Counted from the first letter of the stretch, positions 15,891-23,574 are shown. The stretch is 40,659 bases of DNA from CAYUUW01 sp964448005 (GCA_964448005.1 CAYUUW010000009.1:1-40659), one strand, 5' to 3'. The notes: generated by a model not told the origin, from the letters alone. Made by a program: numbers and translations.

Positions 15891-17804
15891 CTAGAAAATG
15901 CATTTGCAGATTCTGGCGATATTGAAAGGCGCCTCCTCGCCGCATTGGGCTGGAGCTTGGTCGAAGCGGCAAAGGTTCGTCCCCATGGGGCTAAATGGCG
16001 AATAGAGCTGATCCGATTCACTGCAAAGCGAATCCTCCCCAATCAACCCCTCGCAAATCTGGCAATTCGGAGTGTCGTTCCATTGCCCTTCGTCGCAAGC
16101 CAGGCCCGGGAGGCTGTTTTGCGCGCCAAAGCTCTGGCAAGCCTGCGTACAAGACTGAGCCGGAGCGCCCAGAACCCAGCAAGCTTGCTGGAACCAGTAG
16201 CCGCCTCCCACCTGGCAGGCCAGTTCGGCTGCCAAAGCATCGAGGGGCGGAGCAGAAGACGGCTGCGGCAAAGTCAGCTCCGGGTAAAGCTGGGCCAAAG
16301 GGAAAGCCACCTCCTGCCCATCCTGAGCCAGAGCCTCCGGCTCCAGCAGGCCCACCGGCGGCCAGGAGAGCTGGCTGTAAGATCGCCCCTGCGGGAGATT
16401 GCGGTAGGCACGGATCAGCAAAGGCTGGTGGCGCCAAGCCAAAGATTCCTCGTCGCTATGCCACAAGGGGTTGCCTTCCTTTTTTTGGTAATCCAGATCG
16501 AACGCATAGGCTTTGCGCTGCGGATCGTAAGTGATTTTGGCTGCGGTCAGCTCCAGCAAGGGCTGCTCCAGAGCGCCTGGCTTCATGATGCGGAAACCTT
16601 CGCTCTGGGCTCCCCCAAACACCTGCACGCCATCGAAAGCGACGGAATCCTCCGTCTGCGCGCCGTTGAAGGAGAAGAAAACGCTGTAAGGCTGCTGGCT
16701 GAAGCCAATGAAGCCCAGAGGGTAGGGGGTGACGTTTTCCAGGCCAAAGCCATCCAGCTTGGCCAGGCCAGCCGCCCATTCGGGCACAAGATCGAAGGGC
16801 TGAATCTGGAGAGGCCCCTGAGAATCCAGAATCGCTGAATGCCCGGCGGAGACGTCGTTGGAGTCCAGATCTTCCCCTACCCACACTTCGCCGGCGGAGA
16901 CCAAAATAGCCTTTGATTCAGCATCGATGCCGAATTCCGTGCCGCGCACCCCTGCCACCGCTCCCGCCGTTTCGATGCGGAAGCTCGATGCCTGGGCCAA
17001 ACGGACCACTTTGGACCAGATTCGACCGGCATCCAGCTTCAGACGGATGCGATTCTCGGTCGATTCGGCTCCAAACTCAAGCTGGGTCGGCCCTGCATCG
17101 GATCCCAGGGCAGAAAAGGACCCGTCCGAAAAGTAGAGCGTGGCCCGGCCCTTGGCGGGAACCATAAGGCGATCCCTCGCTCGGAGAGGCTCCTGGAACT
17201 CCTGGCTCTCCTGACCGCTCCGTTGAGCCAGCACCCCGTCGGACGCCGAACGGACCCACGCCTCGAAACCGGCAGAGGCCGGGTAAGGCAGAAAAAGGTC
17301 GTTCTCCGCCAGCAACTCCGGACCGTTGTAGGCCCGCATCATGGCCGGAAACAAAGGATCCCCCGGGCTGCGCCGCATCAGCGCATAGGGCTCGCCTCGG
17401 CGAAAGCCCAGGCCCGCCAGCTCAAAACTTCGCCCATCGGCCGAGACGGCATAGGCATAAGGAGTGCCCGTGCGGGGATCCAAGGGCAAAGGCGCTGCGG
17501 AGGAAAGGAGCTCGGCATCGAGCCTGGACTGAAGGATGACCGCCTTGGAGCAGTCGTGCGAAAGGACGCCGGGGGACGAGAAGCAGAGCACATTCTGGAG
17601 GCCTCCCGGCTGCGGCAAAGGGTAATGGCCATGGGCAGCGCTATAATCCTCCAAGGCGCTGGAGAGAGCCAAAAGATCAGCGCCGACCTTCCCGTTCAGC
17701 TGCCGCTCGCGCAAGGCCGAATAGCCGGAAACAGCCGCAGAGGCCAGCAAAGCCCCTAGCCCCAGCACCACGATCGTTTCAGCCAACGTGAAGCCCTTGC
17801 TCAT
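15891..17804 (-). CDS. Type IV pilin-like N-terminus fused to a FecR-type domain and a cysteine-rich tail
   Basis: 637 residues. It begins with a class III (prepilin) signal: MSKGFTLAETIVVLGLGALL, cleavage expected after G4, leaving F and E at +1 and +5, then a long hydrophobic helix and a pseudopilin-like head (about 30-130, with a disulphide loop and DPRTGTPYAY). Residues about 210-315 match the FecR domain pattern (PAKGRATLYFSDGS, LKLDAGRIWSKV, FRIETAGAVAGVRGTEFGID, ILVSAGEVWVGE). The middle is unassigned. The last ~110 residues are cysteine-rich (CQVGGGYWFQQACWVLG, SCTQACQSFG, CEGLIGEDSLC). The parts suggest an exported minor pilin or adhesin. No pilus assembly genes are next to it. Confidence 0.8.
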   Translation of the reverse strand: MSKGFTLAETIVVLGLGALLASAAVSGYSALRERQLNGKVGADLLALSSALEDYSAAHGHYPLPQPGGLQNVLCFSSPGVLSHDCSKAVILQSRLDAELLSSAAPLPLDPRTGTPYAYAVSADGRSFELAGLGFRRGEPYALMRRSPGDPLFPAMMRAYNGPELLAENDLFLPYPASAGFEAWVRSASDGVLAQRSGQESQEFQEPLRARDRLMVPAKGRATLYFSDGSFSALGSDAGPTQLEFGAESTENRIRLKLDAGRIWSKVVRLAQASSFRIETAGAVAGVRGTEFGIDAESKAILVSAGEVWVGEDLDSNDVSAGHSAILDSQGPLQIQPFDLVPEWAAGLAKLDGFGLENVTPYPLGFIGFSQQPYSVFFSFNGAQTEDSVAFDGVQVFGGAQSEGFRIMKPGALEQPLLELTAAKITYDPQRKAYAFDLDYQKKEGNPLWHSDEESLAWRHQPLLIRAYRNLPQGRSYSQLSWPPVGLLEPEALAQDGQEVAFPLAQLYPELTLPQPSSAPPLDALAAELACQVGGGYWFQQACWVLGAPAQSCTQACQSFGAQNSLPGLACDEGQWNDTPNCQICEGLIGEDSLCSESDQLYSPFSPMGTNLCRFDQAPAQCGEEAPFNIARICKCIF

Positions 17805-17872
17805 GGTTTTAAGTTAATTTCTATACATTATAAAGAATAAATAAGTGAAAGTAAAGGCTGTTGAATCAATAA

Positions 17873-17900
17873 GCGGTCTGCGGTCAGCAGCCAGCAGTCC
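17873..17900. repeat. Four degenerate heptamers (GCGGTCT, GCGGTCA, GCAGCCA, GCAGTCC)
   Basis: Tandem 7-mers related to the GGTCGGC arrays in mnmA (GCGGTCG is a rotation of that unit). This copy lies between genes. Confidence 0.6.
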
Positions 17901-17936
17901 GTAATAATTCTAAAGCTCATAACGCTAATAAAAATC

Positions 17937-17952
17937 CCTGCCGGCAGGCAGG
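17937..17952. repeat. Short copy of the CCTGCC/GGCAGG palindrome
   Basis: CCTGCCGGCAGG is a perfect 12-bp palindrome, followed by CAGG. It is a shortened version of the 22-bp palindrome at 6594-6615. Confidence 0.7.
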
Positions 17953-18051
17953 CTAACACTCCTAAAAAGCAATCCCCATAATCTCAATAATCATAATAGT
18001 CCCAATAATCCCAAAAAGGAGATAGGCTCAACATTCCCCACAACATCACTA

Positions 18052-18080
18052 TTGTAAGAAAGCCCATTTTTTGGTATAAT
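18052..18080 (+). promoter_or_regulatory. Promoter TTGTAA-17-TATAAT; decides the start of the TIM-barrel gene
   Basis: TTGTAA at 18052-18057, 17-base spacer, perfect TATAAT at 18075-18080. An ATG at 18079 overlaps the -10 element, so it cannot be on the transcript; the next in-frame ATG at 18103 is the real start. Confidence 0.7.
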
Positions 18081-18102
18081 GAAGGGAAATAAAAACCCAA
18101 GC

Positions 18103-18849
18103 ATGATCGCTTTGCACACCCAATCGCTGCAACGGTATGGCCTGAACCGGATCTTCGCCTTCGCCAAGGAGGCCGGCTACGAGGGGATCGAGATCGGCGT
18201 GGACAAGGACGATTACGACACCCAGAACGCCCAGTACATCGAGCGGCTCTCCAAGGAGAACGCCCTGCCTGTGATCGCCCTGCACTGCCCGGCGGACAGC
18301 GGCTCCAAGAGCGTGAAGCATGTGGTGGACATGGCCGTTTACCTGGGGTGCCCCACCGTGGTCGTCACGCCGCCGAAATTCCTCGATTTCAAGTTCACCA
18401 ACTGGCTCAAGAAAGAGGCTCCTGTGCTCAAGAAGAAGCATGACATCCAGATCGCCCTGGTGAACACCCCGGGAAAGAATGTTTTCGGCTTCCTGCCGGA
18501 GCATGCGCTGAACACCATTTCCGACCTCAAGCGCTTCGGCACGGTGGCGCTCGATTGCTCGTCCAGCGTTTCGCGGAAATGGGGGGACCTGATGGAGACC
18601 TACGGCCACTTCCGCAAGCTGGTGGTGCACGTGCACCTGTCCAACATCCACCACTACAAGCCCTATTCCCTCCCCAACGAAGGCTCTTTGCCGCTGGAAA
18701 GCTTCCTCAGGAAGCTCTGCATCAACGACTACCAGGGATTCCTCAGCCTGCGGGTTCGGCCTTCCGAACTGGGCGCCGGCGAAGACGAAAAGGTGGTCGA
18801 AAGGCTGCGCAAGGCCAAATCCTTCGTGGAGGAGTTCTACAGGAAATAA
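18103..18849 (+). CDS. Sugar phosphate isomerase/epimerase-like TIM barrel (AP endonuclease 2 fold)
   Basis: 248 residues from ATG 18103 (MIALHTQSLQRYGLNRIF). Strand-helix pattern of the xylose isomerase-like barrel: GYEGIEIGVDKDDYD near 30, VIALHCPADSGS near 65, VVVTPPKF near 100, IQIALVNTPGKN, TVALDCSSSV near 155, and VVHVHLSNIHHYKPYSLPNEGSLPLESF, where the HLSN and the following GEG-like turn form the family's metal site region. The substrate cannot be predicted; metal ligands are partly altered compared with classical members. Single-gene transcript with a strong promoter; the neighbours give no pathway clue. Confidence 0.75.
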   Translation: MIALHTQSLQRYGLNRIFAFAKEAGYEGIEIGVDKDDYDTQNAQYIERLSKENALPVIALHCPADSGSKSVKHVVDMAVYLGCPTVVVTPPKFLDFKFTNWLKKEAPVLKKKHDIQIALVNTPGKNVFGFLPEHALNTISDLKRFGTVALDCSSSVSRKWGDLMETYGHFRKLVVHVHLSNIHHYKPYSLPNEGSLPLESFLRKLCINDYQGFLSLRVRPSELGAGEDEKVVERLRKAKSFVEEFYRK

Positions 18850-19003
18850 ACCACGAATTGACCGAACAGGAGAGCGAATTGGAATCCATAATAGCCACTC
18901 AGGTTTCCGCTACTCATTCTGTCTTGAATTCTTTTTCTGTTTCTTCTATTTAAACTTCTTTCAACTGGGGAAATAATAACACCAAGGAATTTCAGTCCAT
19001 GGG
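18850..19003. other. Short spacer before the insertion sequence
   Basis: 154 bases of mixed composition with no coding frame, no clear terminator and no RNA gene visible. Translating its right end in the frame of the Avd-like remnant gives no recognisable Avd N-terminus and meets a stop at 18925-18927. Confidence 0.5.
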
Positions 19004-19011
19004 TGACTTTG
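19004..19011. repeat. Left target-site duplication TGACTTTG
   Basis: Eight bases identical to 19890-19897, immediately outside the left inverted repeat of the IS. Eight-base duplications are characteristic of the IS1595 family. Confidence 0.9.
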
Positions 19012-19889
19012 GGGTAATCAAATCAAGATGAAACAGGATGGAGCGTTCTTTCAAGGTAGCTGAAGGGGGAGTCGAAGATCTCCGGGCAGGAGAAGCGCAC
19101 GCAGAACTCGTCCAGGTACTCGGGCAGCTTGGCGGCGGTGACGTGGTGGTACATCCTGCGGATGAAGGTCCTGAAGACTCCCCAGAGGCCCTCTATCTCC
19201 GAAGTGTGGGCGAACTCGAACCTGCTGTGCAGGTCCCTCGTGTGCCACACGGGCCAGTGCCTCTCTATGCCCCTGTATATGCTCGCCCCGTCCGTCCACA
19301 GCTCGGTTCCGTGAGGTACGACGTGCTGCTCCAGGAAATCCACCACATCCTTCCTGTCGGCGGCCTTCTTCGGGTGCGGGACGCATACGATCCTGCGCGT
19401 CCCCTTCTGCCTGGCGCCGATCACCATGACCTTGCCCATGAACATCTCGTCCATCTGGACCGTGCCGGAGAGCCTTTCGCGCCCGGGCGCGGGGAGCCTG
19501 GAGCGGAACCGGTCGAACCAGCGCCTGACCGTCGGCTCGGCCACCCCGCAAAGGTCCCGGGTCTGCAGGATCGGTATCTTCCTCGTGTAGCAGTACAGCA
19601 GGAGCCAAAGGGTGCGGAGAGGCAGCTTGCTTCCCCTGAGCCAGGACACGGAGATCAGGGAGAAGAACCTCCTGCATCTCCCGCAGTGGTAGCGCTTGCC
19701 GTAGGCCCTTACGGACCGCAGGCCGCAGCGCGGGCAGAAGACGGACTTGCCGAACAGGATCCTCCTCAGGGCCCTTTTGATCTTGGGCTCGTCGGGCGCG
19801 AACTGTAGAATGTTCATGGAAGCAGGGGTTGGATGTAAGAAGCTTGGTCGCTTTTACTCTACCCTTGTTTCATTTGCTTTAGATTACCC
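19012..19889 (-). mobile_element. Complete IS1595-family insertion sequence (878 bp)
   Basis: Bounded by imperfect terminal inverted repeats of about 24 bases that both start GGGTAATC and contain ATGAAACA (19 of 24 positions match). An exact 8-bp direct repeat, TGACTTTG, flanks both sides. One transposase gene fills the element, and its stop codon lies inside the left repeat. The perfect target duplication and intact gene point to a recent insertion. The interior is visibly more GC-rich than its surroundings, suggesting arrival from elsewhere. Confidence 0.92.
19023..19817 (-). CDS. IS1595-family (ISXO2-like) transposase
   Basis: 264 residues, normal length. N-terminal zinc ribbon CPRCGLRSVRAYGKRYHCGRC (28-48), helix-turn-helix region (GVAEPTVRRWFDRFR), then the DDE-type core: VQMDEMFMGKVMVIG (first Asp), LWTDGASIYRG (second Asp) and the family-typical HTSEIEGLWGVFRTFIRRMYHHV near the C-terminus. 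It catalyses cut-and-paste movement of the element. The frame is intact, so it may be active. GC-rich third positions differ from neighbouring genes. Start ATG 19817, 72 bases inside the right end. Confidence 0.93.
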   Translation of the reverse strand: MNILQFAPDEPKIKRALRRILFGKSVFCPRCGLRSVRAYGKRYHCGRCRRFFSLISVSWLRGSKLPLRTLWLLLYCYTRKIPILQTRDLCGVAEPTVRRWFDRFRSRLPAPGRERLSGTVQMDEMFMGKVMVIGARQKGTRRIVCVPHPKKAADRKDVVDFLEQHVVPHGTELWTDGASIYRGIERHWPVWHTRDLHSRFEFAHTSEIEGLWGVFRTFIRRMYHHVTAAKLPEYLDEFCVRFSCPEIFDSPFSYLERTLHPVSS

Positions 19890-19897
19890 TGACTTTG
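19890..19897. repeat. Right target-site duplication TGACTTTG
   Basis: Exact copy of 19004-19011, directly outside the right inverted repeat. Confidence 0.9.
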
Positions 19898-20161
19898 AGG
19901 ATTTTGTCGTTCTTGGAGGAGGGTACGGAAAATTCCCTGCTGGAACTCTTGGAGCAACTGATCATGGCCAAGAATGGGCCCAAACCCCTGAAGGCGGGCT
20001 GCCTGATCAAGGCGAGCAGCCAACTGGAGGTGACGATGCTGAAAGTAAGGCTCTTGCTGGAATTGGAGCTGGTGAACAAAACCCGTATTTTCGAGCTTCA
20101 GGCCACTCTGGCGGAAATAGGCAGAATGCTCGGGGGATGGCTTAAGTCGACGCACGGCTAA
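19895..20161 (+). pseudogene. Truncated bAvd-like four-helix-bundle protein, N-terminus lost
   Basis: The open frame of 88 codons matches the C-terminal two thirds of Avd-like four-helix-bundle proteins: ENSLLELLEQLIMAKNG, LIKASSQLEVTMLKVRLLLELELVNKTRIFELQATLAEIGRMLGGWLKS. The ending IGRMLGGWLKS is highly characteristic. The usual first ~25 residues are missing; the frame starts within the target duplication of the adjacent IS. Avd proteins assist reverse transcription in diversity-generating retroelements, but stand-alone relatives exist and no reverse transcriptase or variable repeat is seen here. The 3' end overlaps the DUF4256 gene by 20 bases. Confidence 0.65.
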
Positions 20162-21767
20162 AGGCCCTTAGCGAGGCACGCCAACCTCCGAGGGGATAGT
20201 GCATGTGGGCACCGGACTGAAAGAGGAACACGCCAAGATCAGAACCGCGGCCATCCACAGCACGGTGGCCGTACACAGCGCGGCCGGCTTTTCTTATATT
20301 CTCATTCGTTTTCAGCCGACTCCAGGATTCCCTGTCGAACTCTCCAACTCCATGCTCCGGAGGTTCAAGGCCATCAGGAAGACTCAGATCCATCCCCCGA
20401 CCTCCAATCTCTTCAATTCGTTGAGATGGAGTTTGCTGGAGAAGGCGTGCATAGATTCCGGGACTCATCAGATCCACCTTCATCTTCCGGGCCATATCAA
20501 CGGCATTCCCGAAGTAGCCCGGTTCAGTCTCCTTGTGCGATTCGGCCTCCTCATCGTACACGCAATTCCTGCGACCCAGCGGGGATTCGGCGGAGCAGTC
20601 TGCAAAGAGAATATCGCCTTTGGAATACCGGATGATGTCCGGCGCGCCGCCGGTCAGGCCCATCTTCATCAGGCTCAGCAGGGCTTCGGGGTTGGCTTTC
20701 AGGGTTTCGATCACGTCTTTGTAGTCAATGCCTTTCGGACGGGTGTAGTGAGCGGGCTGAGTGAGGCCGAAGAGGGGCTCGCAGATCTCCCGGAAGCCCG
20801 GAATGGTGAAGTCGGGAGGAAAAAGGTTGTCTTTTCTCAGTTCAGCCATAGCCTGGCGGTACGTGGGCTCCAGCTGAGGGAGATCACGCATGATCTCGGC
20901 CAGTCGGCGGGTCCTTTTCAGCTCCTCGTCGTTTCCTTCCTCTATCTTCACCTTCATTTGCTCTTCCGCCTCACGGATCAGAACCATTCGCTCCTCACGC
21001 CTCCTCTCCTCTTCAATTTTTCTGTGAGTTTGAGCGATCGCCGTGCTCAGTCTTCCCTTATTCCCTTTCTGCGCTTCCTTGAGCATCCGCAAATCCTCTT
21101 CCAGCCTCAGGCACTCAAGATCAAGCTCGTCCCCCTTCTTATCCTCCGGCGACCCCCCCTCTCTCGAGAGCATTTTTCTCTTTTTCCGCTGGTTTTTCAG
21201 CGAACGGAGTTCGGCTTCCATTGATGTTATGGATTTTGCAAGAAAGCTGGGTTTCGATAGGCACTGCTCCAACCAGGATAGCCTTTTGTGCAGGAGGTCC
21301 GGATCGGCTTCGGCGATCGACCCTTCCCGGCTGCCTATGGCCCCTTTGGATGTCAAGCTTCGAATACGGCTCCGGTAATCCACAATAGCCTGGGGGACCG
21401 ATACATCAATGCCTTGGGCTTCGAGGTAGTCGGAGATCACCTCATTCTCAGGGTGATACAGGTAAAGCAGGGGGTCTGCCAAGACCGTGAGGGCATGTTC
21501 AGCCAAGGCTCGCTCCACCTCCCGGCTGACCGCCTCCGCCCTTTCTTGACCCTCTTCCCCCTGAAAAAACACCGTGTCTGAAGGGCTTTCCTGGAGCGGA
21601 GGCAAAACGACCCCAAGGGCGGTTCTGGCCGATGCCGCCAGCCGAGCCTTATATTTCTCCACAGATTCACTGCTCCTCCTTGCAATGTCGGCCAGTCCAA
21701 TCCTTCGAAGCAATTGAAGGGGATGCTCAGGTGGTTCCTGTGGTGTTGTTTTTACTGCTTCAGCCAA
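20142..21767 (-). CDS. DUF4256-domain protein with long coiled-coil N-terminal region
   Basis: 541 residues. The C-terminal ~200 residues match DUF4256: DYKDVIETLKANPEALLSLMKM, TGGAPDIIRYSKGDILFADCSAESPLGRRNCVYD, NAVDMARKMKVDLMSPGIY and, at the end, FLFQSGAHMHYPLGGWRASLR. The biochemical role of DUF4256 is unknown. Residues about 150-300 are charged and helical (RSLKNQRKKRKML, EERRREERMVLIREAEEQ), a likely coiled coil not found in the short stand-alone DUF4256 proteins. The start is a TTG at 21767, because a stop lies three codons upstream and no ATG or GTG is near. No signal peptide, so cytoplasmic. Confidence 0.82.
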   Translation of the reverse strand: MAEAVKTTPQEPPEHPLQLLRRIGLADIARRSSESVEKYKARLAASARTALGVVLPPLQESPSDTVFFQGEEGQERAEAVSREVERALAEHALTVLADPLLYLYHPENEVISDYLEAQGIDVSVPQAIVDYRSRIRSLTSKGAIGSREGSIAEADPDLLHKRLSWLEQCLSKPSFLAKSITSMEAELRSLKNQRKKRKMLSREGGSPEDKKGDELDLECLRLEEDLRMLKEAQKGNKGRLSTAIAQTHRKIEEERRREERMVLIREAEEQMKVKIEEGNDEELKRTRRLAEIMRDLPQLEPTYRQAMAELRKDNLFPPDFTIPGFREICEPLFGLTQPAHYTRPKGIDYKDVIETLKANPEALLSLMKMGLTGGAPDIIRYSKGDILFADCSAESPLGRRNCVYDEEAESHKETEPGYFGNAVDMARKMKVDLMSPGIYARLLQQTPSQRIEEIGGRGMDLSLPDGLEPPEHGVGEFDRESWSRLKTNENIRKAGRAVYGHRAVDGRGSDLGVFLFQSGAHMHYPLGGWRASLRAFSRAST

Positions 21768-21795
21768 GGTTTTTTAAAGGTGATTCAATCTTCTT

Positions 21796-21804
21796 ATTTT
21801 AGCA
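21796..21804 (-). promoter_or_regulatory. Extended -10 promoter (TGC-TAAAAT) of the DUF4256 gene
   Basis: On the minus strand TGC is directly followed by TAAAAT, 28 bases before the TTG start. No clear -35. It is divergent from the rpmH promoter. Confidence 0.45.
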
Positions 21805-21861
21805 TTTTCCAGCTTGGAAAGATAGGGATTTGACCCTTCTTCAAAAGGATCATCAAAAGGT

Positions 21862-21890
21862 TTGACTCGCCCCCTAAAAACCACTAGAAT
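21862..21890 (+). promoter_or_regulatory. Promoter TTGACT-17-TAGAAT of rpmH-rnpA-yidC
   Basis: TTGACT at 21862-21867, 17-base spacer, TAGAAT at 21885-21890; 24 bases before the rpmH ATG. The best sigma70-type promoter outside the cassette region. Confidence 0.75.
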
Positions 21891-21914
21891 CTCTGGGCAT
21901 TTTAATCAAGAGCC

Positions 21915-22028
21915 ATGCTCAGCAAAAGCAAAGTCCGCAGAAGGTTCCGAAGGCATGGGTTTTTAAGCCGGGCCAAGGCCGTCCTCAATCGGCGCAGAAG
22001 CAAAGGCCGAGTCCGCCTGAGCGTTTAA
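21915..22028 (+). CDS. rpmH: 50S ribosomal protein L34
   Basis: 37 residues, ending RRHGFLSRAKAVLNRRRSKG and RVRLSV. HGF.SR, VL..RR.KGR..LSV is the L34 signature. The N-terminus is shorter than the usual MKRTFQPS type (MLSKSKVRRRF), losing about seven residues. The gene starts the classical rpmH-rnpA-yidC-jag order, with rnpA beginning 3 bases after its stop. L34 is a small basic protein of the large subunit. The reduced N-terminus fits the trimmed ribosomal proteins of small-genome bacteria, though a different upstream start cannot be fully excluded. Confidence 0.92.
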   Translation: MLSKSKVRRRFRRHGFLSRAKAVLNRRRSKGRVRLSV

Positions 22029-22031
22029 GCC

Positions 22032-22373
22032 ATGCTCAGCAGAAAAGAGCGGATCGGAAGTCCGCGTCTCATCACCTTGCTGCTCAAAAAAGGCTCTGTT
22101 TGGAAAGGCAGACACTTTTTTGTCCGCTTCATGCCCTCCATTCGCCCGCAGACAGAGATCGCCATTGCCGTAGGCAAGAAAGTGTCGCCCAAAGCCGTGC
22201 TCCGGAACAGAATCAAGCGCCAGACCAGCGAAGCCTTCCGCCTCTCGCTCCCGCACAGTTCCGCCTCCATTGTCGCCCTGGTGGCCCTTCGGCCCACTTC
22301 GACTCCCCCCTCCTTTTCGGAGCTGAAACAGGAAGTCATGGATTTTCTCCGAAAAGCCAAGCAGGCCGCCTAA
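22032..22373 (+). CDS. rnpA: Ribonuclease P protein component
   Basis: 113 residues, normal size. The RNR signature helix is at about 53-69 (KAVLRNRIKRQTSEAFR), preceded by IAIAVGKKVSPKA. The protein binds the catalytic RNase P RNA and helps mature tRNA 5' ends. It starts with MLSRKERIG 3 bases after the rpmH stop, so the two are translationally close or coupled; yidC follows after 10 bases. A possible RNase P RNA-like motif occurs far away at 37026-37036. Confidence 0.94.
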   Translation: MLSRKERIGSPRLITLLLKKGSVWKGRHFFVRFMPSIRPQTEIAIAVGKKVSPKAVLRNRIKRQTSEAFRLSLPHSSASIVALVALRPTSTPPSFSELKQEVMDFLRKAKQAA

Positions 22374-22383
22374 AGATTTCCGC

Positions 22384-23574
22384 ATGTCCAACCCCCTCAT
22401 TTCCCCCGAGAGCGGCCAAAAGATCTCGAAGCTGCTGCGCCCGCTTCTGGTTTTTGCCATTGTTCTGCTGGCGCTGCAGTTTTTCATGGAGAAGAAGGCG
22501 GCCCCTTCCGGGGAGGACATCGTGCTGGAAGGAAAAAACAGAATCGCCATCGGCAAAGCCTTCCAGCTTGAGGTGCGCAACAACAGCCAAGAGCCGGTGA
22601 TCCTTCCTGAATTCTGCCCGGGCCATCCGCTGAAGGTGGAGCGCTTCCGGAACGGAGAATGGAGCCTGCTGGAAGCCGAAGCGGACCTTTCCGCCTGCGA
22701 GAAGATGCCCAAGCAGATTGAATCCGGCAAGTCAGCGATGCTTTCCTACGCCCCATGGAACTGGAAGCTTTTCGGGGAAACCGGAACCTACCGCATCAGC
22801 CTGGCGCTGGAGGAAGAGGGCAAGGCAAAGGAATACTCCCATTCCCTGGAAATCGAGAAGCCTTCCATTTTCCGGACGGTGTGGCAAGAAGGCCTCTACA
22901 AGCCGATCCTGAATGTCCTGATCTTCATCATCGCCAAGCTTCCGGGGGCCAGCTTGGGATGGGCCGTGATCCTGCTGACGATCCTGATCAAGCTCATCCT
23001 TCTTCTGCCGAACCAGAAGGCCCTGCAGGCCCAAAAGCAGATGCAGAGGATTCAGCCTCAGCTGGACGCGCTCAAGCTGAAATACAAGGACAACCAGCAG
23101 AAGCTGGCGCAGGAGACCATGGAGCTCTGGAAAAAGCACAAGGTGAGCCCCATGGGCAGCTGCCTGCCCATGCTGATCCAGCTTCCGGTTCTGATTGCGC
23201 TTTTCTATGTGGTGCGCGACGGGCTCCAGTCCATCAATCCCGATCTGCTTTACGGCACCCTGAAAGGCTTCGACACCTCCAGCATCAATCCGCATTTCGC
23301 GGGCATGGACCTGAGCCGGAACAACCTCATCGTCCTTCCGCTGATCGTGGGCGGACTGCAGTTCATTCAGATGAAGCTGACGCTGGGCAAGGCCAAGCCA
23401 AACCCGGATGACCAGTCGCCCCTGCCAATGATGAACCAGACCATGCTCTACGCCATGCCTGTGATGATTGCCTTCTTCACCGCCAGCACGCCAGCGGCCG
23501 TGGGAATCTATTGGGGGACCTCGACCCTCTTCGGCCTGCTTCAGCAGCTGGCCATCAACCGCAGCAAGAACTGA
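22384..23574 (+). CDS. yidC: Membrane protein insertase YidC/Oxa1
   Basis: 396 residues. TM1 at about 17-36, then an extracytoplasmic domain of ~115 residues (about 40-155, beta-rich, two cysteines), then the conserved insertase core: YKPILNVLIFIIAKLPG, GWAVILLTILIKLILLLP, the cytoplasmic coiled hairpin (QAQKQMQRIQPQLDALKLKYKDN), SPMGSCLPMLIQLPVLIALFYVV and two C-terminal membrane helices. It inserts membrane proteins with or without SecYEG. The groove arginine, usually in the context TIIIRLILLP, is a lysine here. The outer domain is smaller than the large P1 domain of proteobacteria but larger than in Firmicutes, and could have its own fold. Confidence 0.95.
   Translation: MSNPLISPESGQKISKLLRPLLVFAIVLLALQFFMEKKAAPSGEDIVLEGKNRIAIGKAFQLEVRNNSQEPVILPEFCPGHPLKVERFRNGEWSLLEAEADLSACEKMPKQIESGKSAMLSYAPWNWKLFGETGTYRISLALEEEGKAKEYSHSLEIEKPSIFRTVWQEGLYKPILNVLIFIIAKLPGASLGWAVILLTILIKLILLLPNQKALQAQKQMQRIQPQLDALKLKYKDNQQKLAQETMELWKKHKVSPMGSCLPMLIQLPVLIALFYVVRDGLQSINPDLLYGTLKGFDTSSINPHFAGMDLSRNNLIVLPLIVGGLQFIQMKLTLGKAKPNPDDQSPLPMMNQTMLYAMPVMIAFFTASTPAAVGIYWGTSTLFGLLQQLAINRSKN

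Larger units (their letters stand above)
17805..18051. repeat. Repeat-rich spacer upstream of the TIM-barrel gene
   Basis: No gene. It starts AT-rich (possible promoter of the divergent pilin-FecR gene, with TATAAT-like sequence near 17827-17833), then degenerate heptamers (17873-17900), a CCTGCC/GGCAGG palindrome (17937-17952) and a run of AATAATC-type repeats (about 17970-18013). This is the same set of repeat families as at 6481-6851. Confidence 0.7.

Noticed and set aside
15873..16838. Plus-strand open frame of 321 codons
   Set aside because: Antisense to the pilin-FecR gene; Arg/Leu/Gln-rich with no recognisable features.
18079..18102. ATG at 18079 as start of the TIM-barrel gene
   Set aside because: It overlaps the TATAAT of a TTGTAA-17-TATAAT promoter, so it would lie upstream of the transcript.
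19895..20161. Intact diversity-generating retroelement
   Set aside because: Only an Avd-like fragment is present. No reverse transcriptase and no template/variable repeat pair is seen.
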